Source: an uncultured Nannocystaceae bacterium (GTDB lineage: Bacteria; Myxococcota_A; Polyangia; Nannocystales; Nannocystaceae). Taken from it: a stretch of DNA of 17,375 nucleotides. Location of the stretch: NCBI GenBank assembly GCA_938084085.1, contig CALKDV010000022.1, forward strand, positions 1-17,375, given 5' to 3'. Below are positions 15,801 through 17,375 of the stretch, piece by piece (the first letter of the stretch is position 1; each line of letters begins with the position of its first letter). A model generated the notes under the pieces. It saw nothing but the letters and a program-made list of their open reading frames with translations, was not told the DNA's origin and did not search any database. A program made the translations under genes and the position numbers.

Positions 15801-17375
15801 CCCACGTCGAGCTCCTCTTTGTTGGAGGCGAGGGCGAAATTGTCATCGAGGAGGTTGGTGACCATCGCCTCGCGCAGCGCCAGGGCGGTGTCGCGGTACG
15901 TGTCGGCGCGGGCGCTCTCACCGAGGCGATCTGCCATCACCGCCGCGTCGCACAGGCCCCGCACCGCGGTGAGGTTGGTGTAGGTCCAGTGCCGCTCGCG
16001 CCCGTTCCAGTGGCTCTCCCAGATCGACGAATCCTTGCGGACGAGCCCCGTCGCAGGGTCGATGAGCGCGACGAGGACGTCGGCGATCTTGGTGGAGATG
16101 AGCTCCCAATTCTCGGCCGAGAGGGAGGTGTCACCGGTGAGGGTCTCGTAGCTGCCCAGCGCCCACAAAAACAGGCCAAATCCATCAAACTCAAGGTTGG
16201 GCCCGAACGCATTAAAGTCCGTCTCTTCGACGCCGAATCCGTAGTAGCGCACCAGGCTGATTTGATAGTCGGGGAGGTCGTAGCCCTCAAGCTCGCTCCA
16301 GTCCTTGAATCGTCCGGCCTCCGCGGTGAGATAGAATCGGAGGGCGTCCTTGGCCCGGTCCTCCATGCCGTATAGAGCCATGGCCACCGCCGCGTACGCG
16401 CCGTCGCGAATCCACGCGTAGGTCCAGTTGCCTGGAGGGAGGCTCGCGAGCACCCCCCCAAATCCGTTGTGGCTGACAGTGCCGGGGAGCCCCGTCGTGT
16501 CGAAGCGAGAGCGACGCTCGACCCCTTCTTGATCGAGCCACTCCCTCAAGAACGCGGACTGCTCTCGCACCTGACCCATCCGGAGCATGGACGCCGACTG
16601 TCGGAGCACGGTCTCTTCGAAGCTGTTGATCCCCGCCGGCAACATCACCTCGTTGGTTTGAAACGCCGCCCACAGCGCCACCTCGTCCGCGAGGAGCGTC
16701 GCCGCGTCTCGGCCTGCGACGTAGCTCTCGAGGGCGTCGATGGCGATTTGGGAGGTGGTTGGATCCCCGTGGTGCACCACGGCCACTCCGACCGTCTGCG
16801 ATTGCCCCGGCGCGAGGTCTCCCAGTGAAAATTGGAAGGCACCCACGGCGCCATCTACGGCGCCGGGCGAGGGGATGTTGTCGGGGAGGTCGACCGCTCC
16901 CCCGCCCGCGACGATCCCATAGGGGTCGGCTTGGGGCGCGGCGCCGTGGTGCGCGACCGGGGCGAGCGCTTGCACCACCACAGTCCCGGCGAACCCGATC
17001 TCCACGAATTGACCGGAGGCGGCGTCGAAGCTGAGGGTCTCTGCGTTCTCGCCGATGTCGTCGTACAGGTTCCAGGGGGACTGCGGACGACCGGTCCCGA
17101 GGTGGAGGTTGTGCAAGGAGAACGCTTCGACGCCGGCGACCACGCTCGCGCCCGTGTTGCGCACCTCCATCACCATCACGAACCCTGCGTGGGGGAGGTC
17201 TTGGGGCGTGAAGTAGGCCTGGCGCAGTTCGAGCGATCCCACCTGTTGCACCATGGTGATGATGCCTGTGCCGCCTTCAGACTCGCCGTCCCAACTTCGA
17301 TATCCGCTCGCGTCTTCATCCACGGGGATTTCGGTGAGCCAGCGTTGGCCGTCTTGGTCGCGCAGCCCGAAGTAG
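12869..17375 (-). CDS. GH15 glucoamylase-like enzyme read through into a GH13 amylase lipoprotein (5' end off the window)
   Basis: The frame is open from the right edge to TAA at 12871-12869. Numbering uses the GTG at 17323, but codons continue upstream (YFGLRDQDG...), so the true start is outside. Residues 1-230 look like the N-terminal beta domain of GH15 enzymes. About 235-655 is the catalytic toroid, with WIRDGAY (304-310), acid Glu436 (SIWESHW) and base Glu619 (VAETFD). An acidic Gly/Thr linker and a MYXO-CTERM-like signal (694-723) follow. The frame then runs on into a signal-like segment with Cys751, a CBM48/E-set-like domain (about 778-863), an Ig-like domain (about 868-968) and a GH13 barrel from 974. 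GH13 landmarks are DGLRVDAVKH (Asp1176), MGET (Glu1209) and IGSHD (Asp1290). A Cys-rich insertion lies at 1121-1137. Both enzymes should act outside the cell on starch or glycogen. Either a fused pre-protein or two genes joined by a lost stop codon. Confidence 0.85.
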   Translation of the reverse strand, partial: YFGLRDQDGQRWLTEIPVDEDASGYRSWDGESEGGTGIITMVQQVGSLELRQAYFTPQDLPHAGFVMVMEVRNTGASVVAGVEAFSLHNLHLGTGRPQSPWNLYDDIGENAETLSFDAASGQFVEIGFAGTVVVQALAPVAHHGAAPQADPYGIVAGGGAVDLPDNIPSPGAVDGAVGAFQFSLGDLAPGQSQTVGVAVVHHGDPTTSQIAIDALESYVAGRDAATLLADEVALWAAFQTNEVMLPAGINSFEETVLRQSASMLRMGQVREQSAFLREWLDQEGVERRSRFDTTGLPGTVSHNGFGGVLASLPPGNWTYAWIRDGAYAAVAMALYGMEDRAKDALRFYLTAEAGRFKDWSELEGYDLPDYQISLVRYYGFGVEETDFNAFGPNLEFDGFGLFLWALGSYETLTGDTSLSAENWELISTKIADVLVALIDPATGLVRKDSSIWESHWNGRERHWTYTNLTAVRGLCDAAVMADRLGESARADTYRDTALALREAMVTNLLDDNFALASNKEELDVGEGYWDAAVLDAFAMGVFDPEGQIAAATLAGMDTNLGVQASGVGWSRNDDRTDHPGVADISPWGSDYDSAEWVITDLRGAMAARASGDPARGDAITDWIVAQAYENYLMVAETFDETDGTYKFNTPMLGFGAGALGLTLAHRGGMFQDAACGAYYDESGLGGDDAGTGDEATTGDTEGASGGGGDGCGCHLASPRPSAYAWLVFALAGMLCGRRRRPPASRSRRRPSALHLGLLAALIGAPAGCEIDRFDEDSSTAGDEGDDAGGATLCEVTFTYSSSTPAASVVVAGEWHSFDLSTATPMTADGSTWTATVAVPPGLLAYKLVVQGEGEPAWILDPTQARRKYLGGVENSAVKVYDCRTPQLVIETSQASRPTAGDGQFTASVRYADPVSAAGPDAAGYTATLRSELESRALNEQEWTLDQRGDIAIQLGGLADGKYTLELVAAANDETTSEPLHLVFWIEEDPFDWRDALVYMVMTDRFRDGDSANNPLPIAASDPRGDFQGGDLEGLRQAIADGSLDALGVRAIWLTPFQTNPTGAYLAADNIHQVTGYHGYWPTRAREVDERLGGAAALRAMVAEAHAHGIRVLQDYVINHVHEDHEYMSAHPEWFRTGCVCGTDGCDWTADALICQFTPYLPDVDHSVPAANKAMVDDAIWWLDEFNLDGLRVDAVKHVEEAAVRNLAAEVRETFEHAGTKYFLMGETAMGWSDCADPCNDENYGTIARYLGPYGLDGQFDFVLYHAAAYSTFAYGDRSLQHADYWTTHGLARWPDDAIMTPYIGSHDTARFTSLADYRGQDAEHGRGVPFNQWDQIATEPSDAAPYERMRVAMAWLLTLPGAPLLYYGDEYGQHGGVDPNNRLMMMGEASLNAWQSETLDFVRTMGSLRQEVPALRRGGYVSLGGTDDALVFARTIDAASLAIVGLNRTAAPLAVDVSVIALGLNAGAVLNDALSGIDATVSAGGDLTVNIPAYGAAVLIP
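15071..15178 (-). other. Internal lipoprotein-type signal peptide with in-frame ATG
   Basis: An in-frame ATG at 15178-15176 (residue 716) could start the GH13 half as its own 769-residue protein. It would have a basic n-region (MLCGRRRRPPASRSRRR), a hydrophobic core LGLLAALIGAPAG and then Cys751, with an acidic linker after it (CEIDRFDEDSSTAGDEGDD). The lipobox P-A-G-C is not ideal at -3. AGGA directly abuts the ATG, too close for an ordinary ribosome site. No other start codon lies between here and the cysteine. Confidence 0.6.
15155..15244 (-). other. MYXO-CTERM-like sorting signal, internal to the reading frame
   Basis: After an acidic Gly-rich linker come GDGCGC (Cys694 and Cys696), a hydrophobic helix (about 704-718) and RRRR (720-723). 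This Cys, helix, Arg-cluster order is the MYXO-CTERM signal, which normally ends a surface protein and is handled by a CPBP-family myxosortase. Here no stop follows. The Arg codons at 720, 722, 723, 728 and 731 are CGA, each one C-to-T change from TGA. Confidence 0.8.

Noticed and set aside
15113..16375. Plus-strand open frame of 420 codons antisense to the GH15 half
   Set aside because: Same reasoning: the GH15 catalytic residues lie on the minus strand and the antisense translation has no family features.

Overview
The window is high-GC DNA that is almost fully coding. It most likely comes from a predatory or gliding myxobacterium (Myxococcota), with a flavour of the Nannocystaceae. Three things point there: a lipoprotein whose mature N-terminus runs into a (Gly-Asp)n linker at the left edge, a MYXO-CTERM-type sorting signal in the long right-hand reading frame, and lipoproteins with acidic low-complexity linkers after the lipid-anchor cysteine. 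The taxonomic call is inference from these signatures only.

Left part (1-3329): the start of a minus-strand lipoprotein (1-156, running off the window) is divergent from a plus-strand pair. The pair is a lipoprotein of the PqqB-like metallo-beta-lactamase fold (474-1514) and a short-form alpha-glucan phosphorylase of the GT35 type (1593-3329). The 317-base divergent gap holds a near-perfect 16-base direct repeat and a 13-base palindrome.

Right part (3364-17375): a single tightly packed minus-strand maltodextrin/starch operon, convergent with the phosphorylase. In transcription order it contains: a giant reading frame joining a GH15 glucoamylase-like enzyme to a GH13 amylase lipoprotein; malQ; a LamB-like porin; a second GH13 amylase lipoprotein; malK; a fused malE-malF; and malG. 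Gaps are 39, 0, 15 and 15 bases, then two 4-base overlaps.

The parts fit one pathway. Surface GH15 and GH13 enzymes cut starch or glycogen, the porin admits maltodextrins, the MalEF-MalG-MalK2 ABC transporter imports them, and MalQ and the phosphorylase process them in the cytoplasm. Every extracytoplasmic part appears anchored: MYXO-CTERM for GH15, lipid anchors for both GH13 enzymes, and a covalent tether for the binding protein. No free MalE and no regulator gene are visible.

The two most notable structures are the MalE-MalF fusion and the GH15/GH13 frame. In the latter, a C-terminal sorting signal sits in the middle of the protein, directly followed by what looks like a second lipoprotein signal peptide, with no stop codon between.
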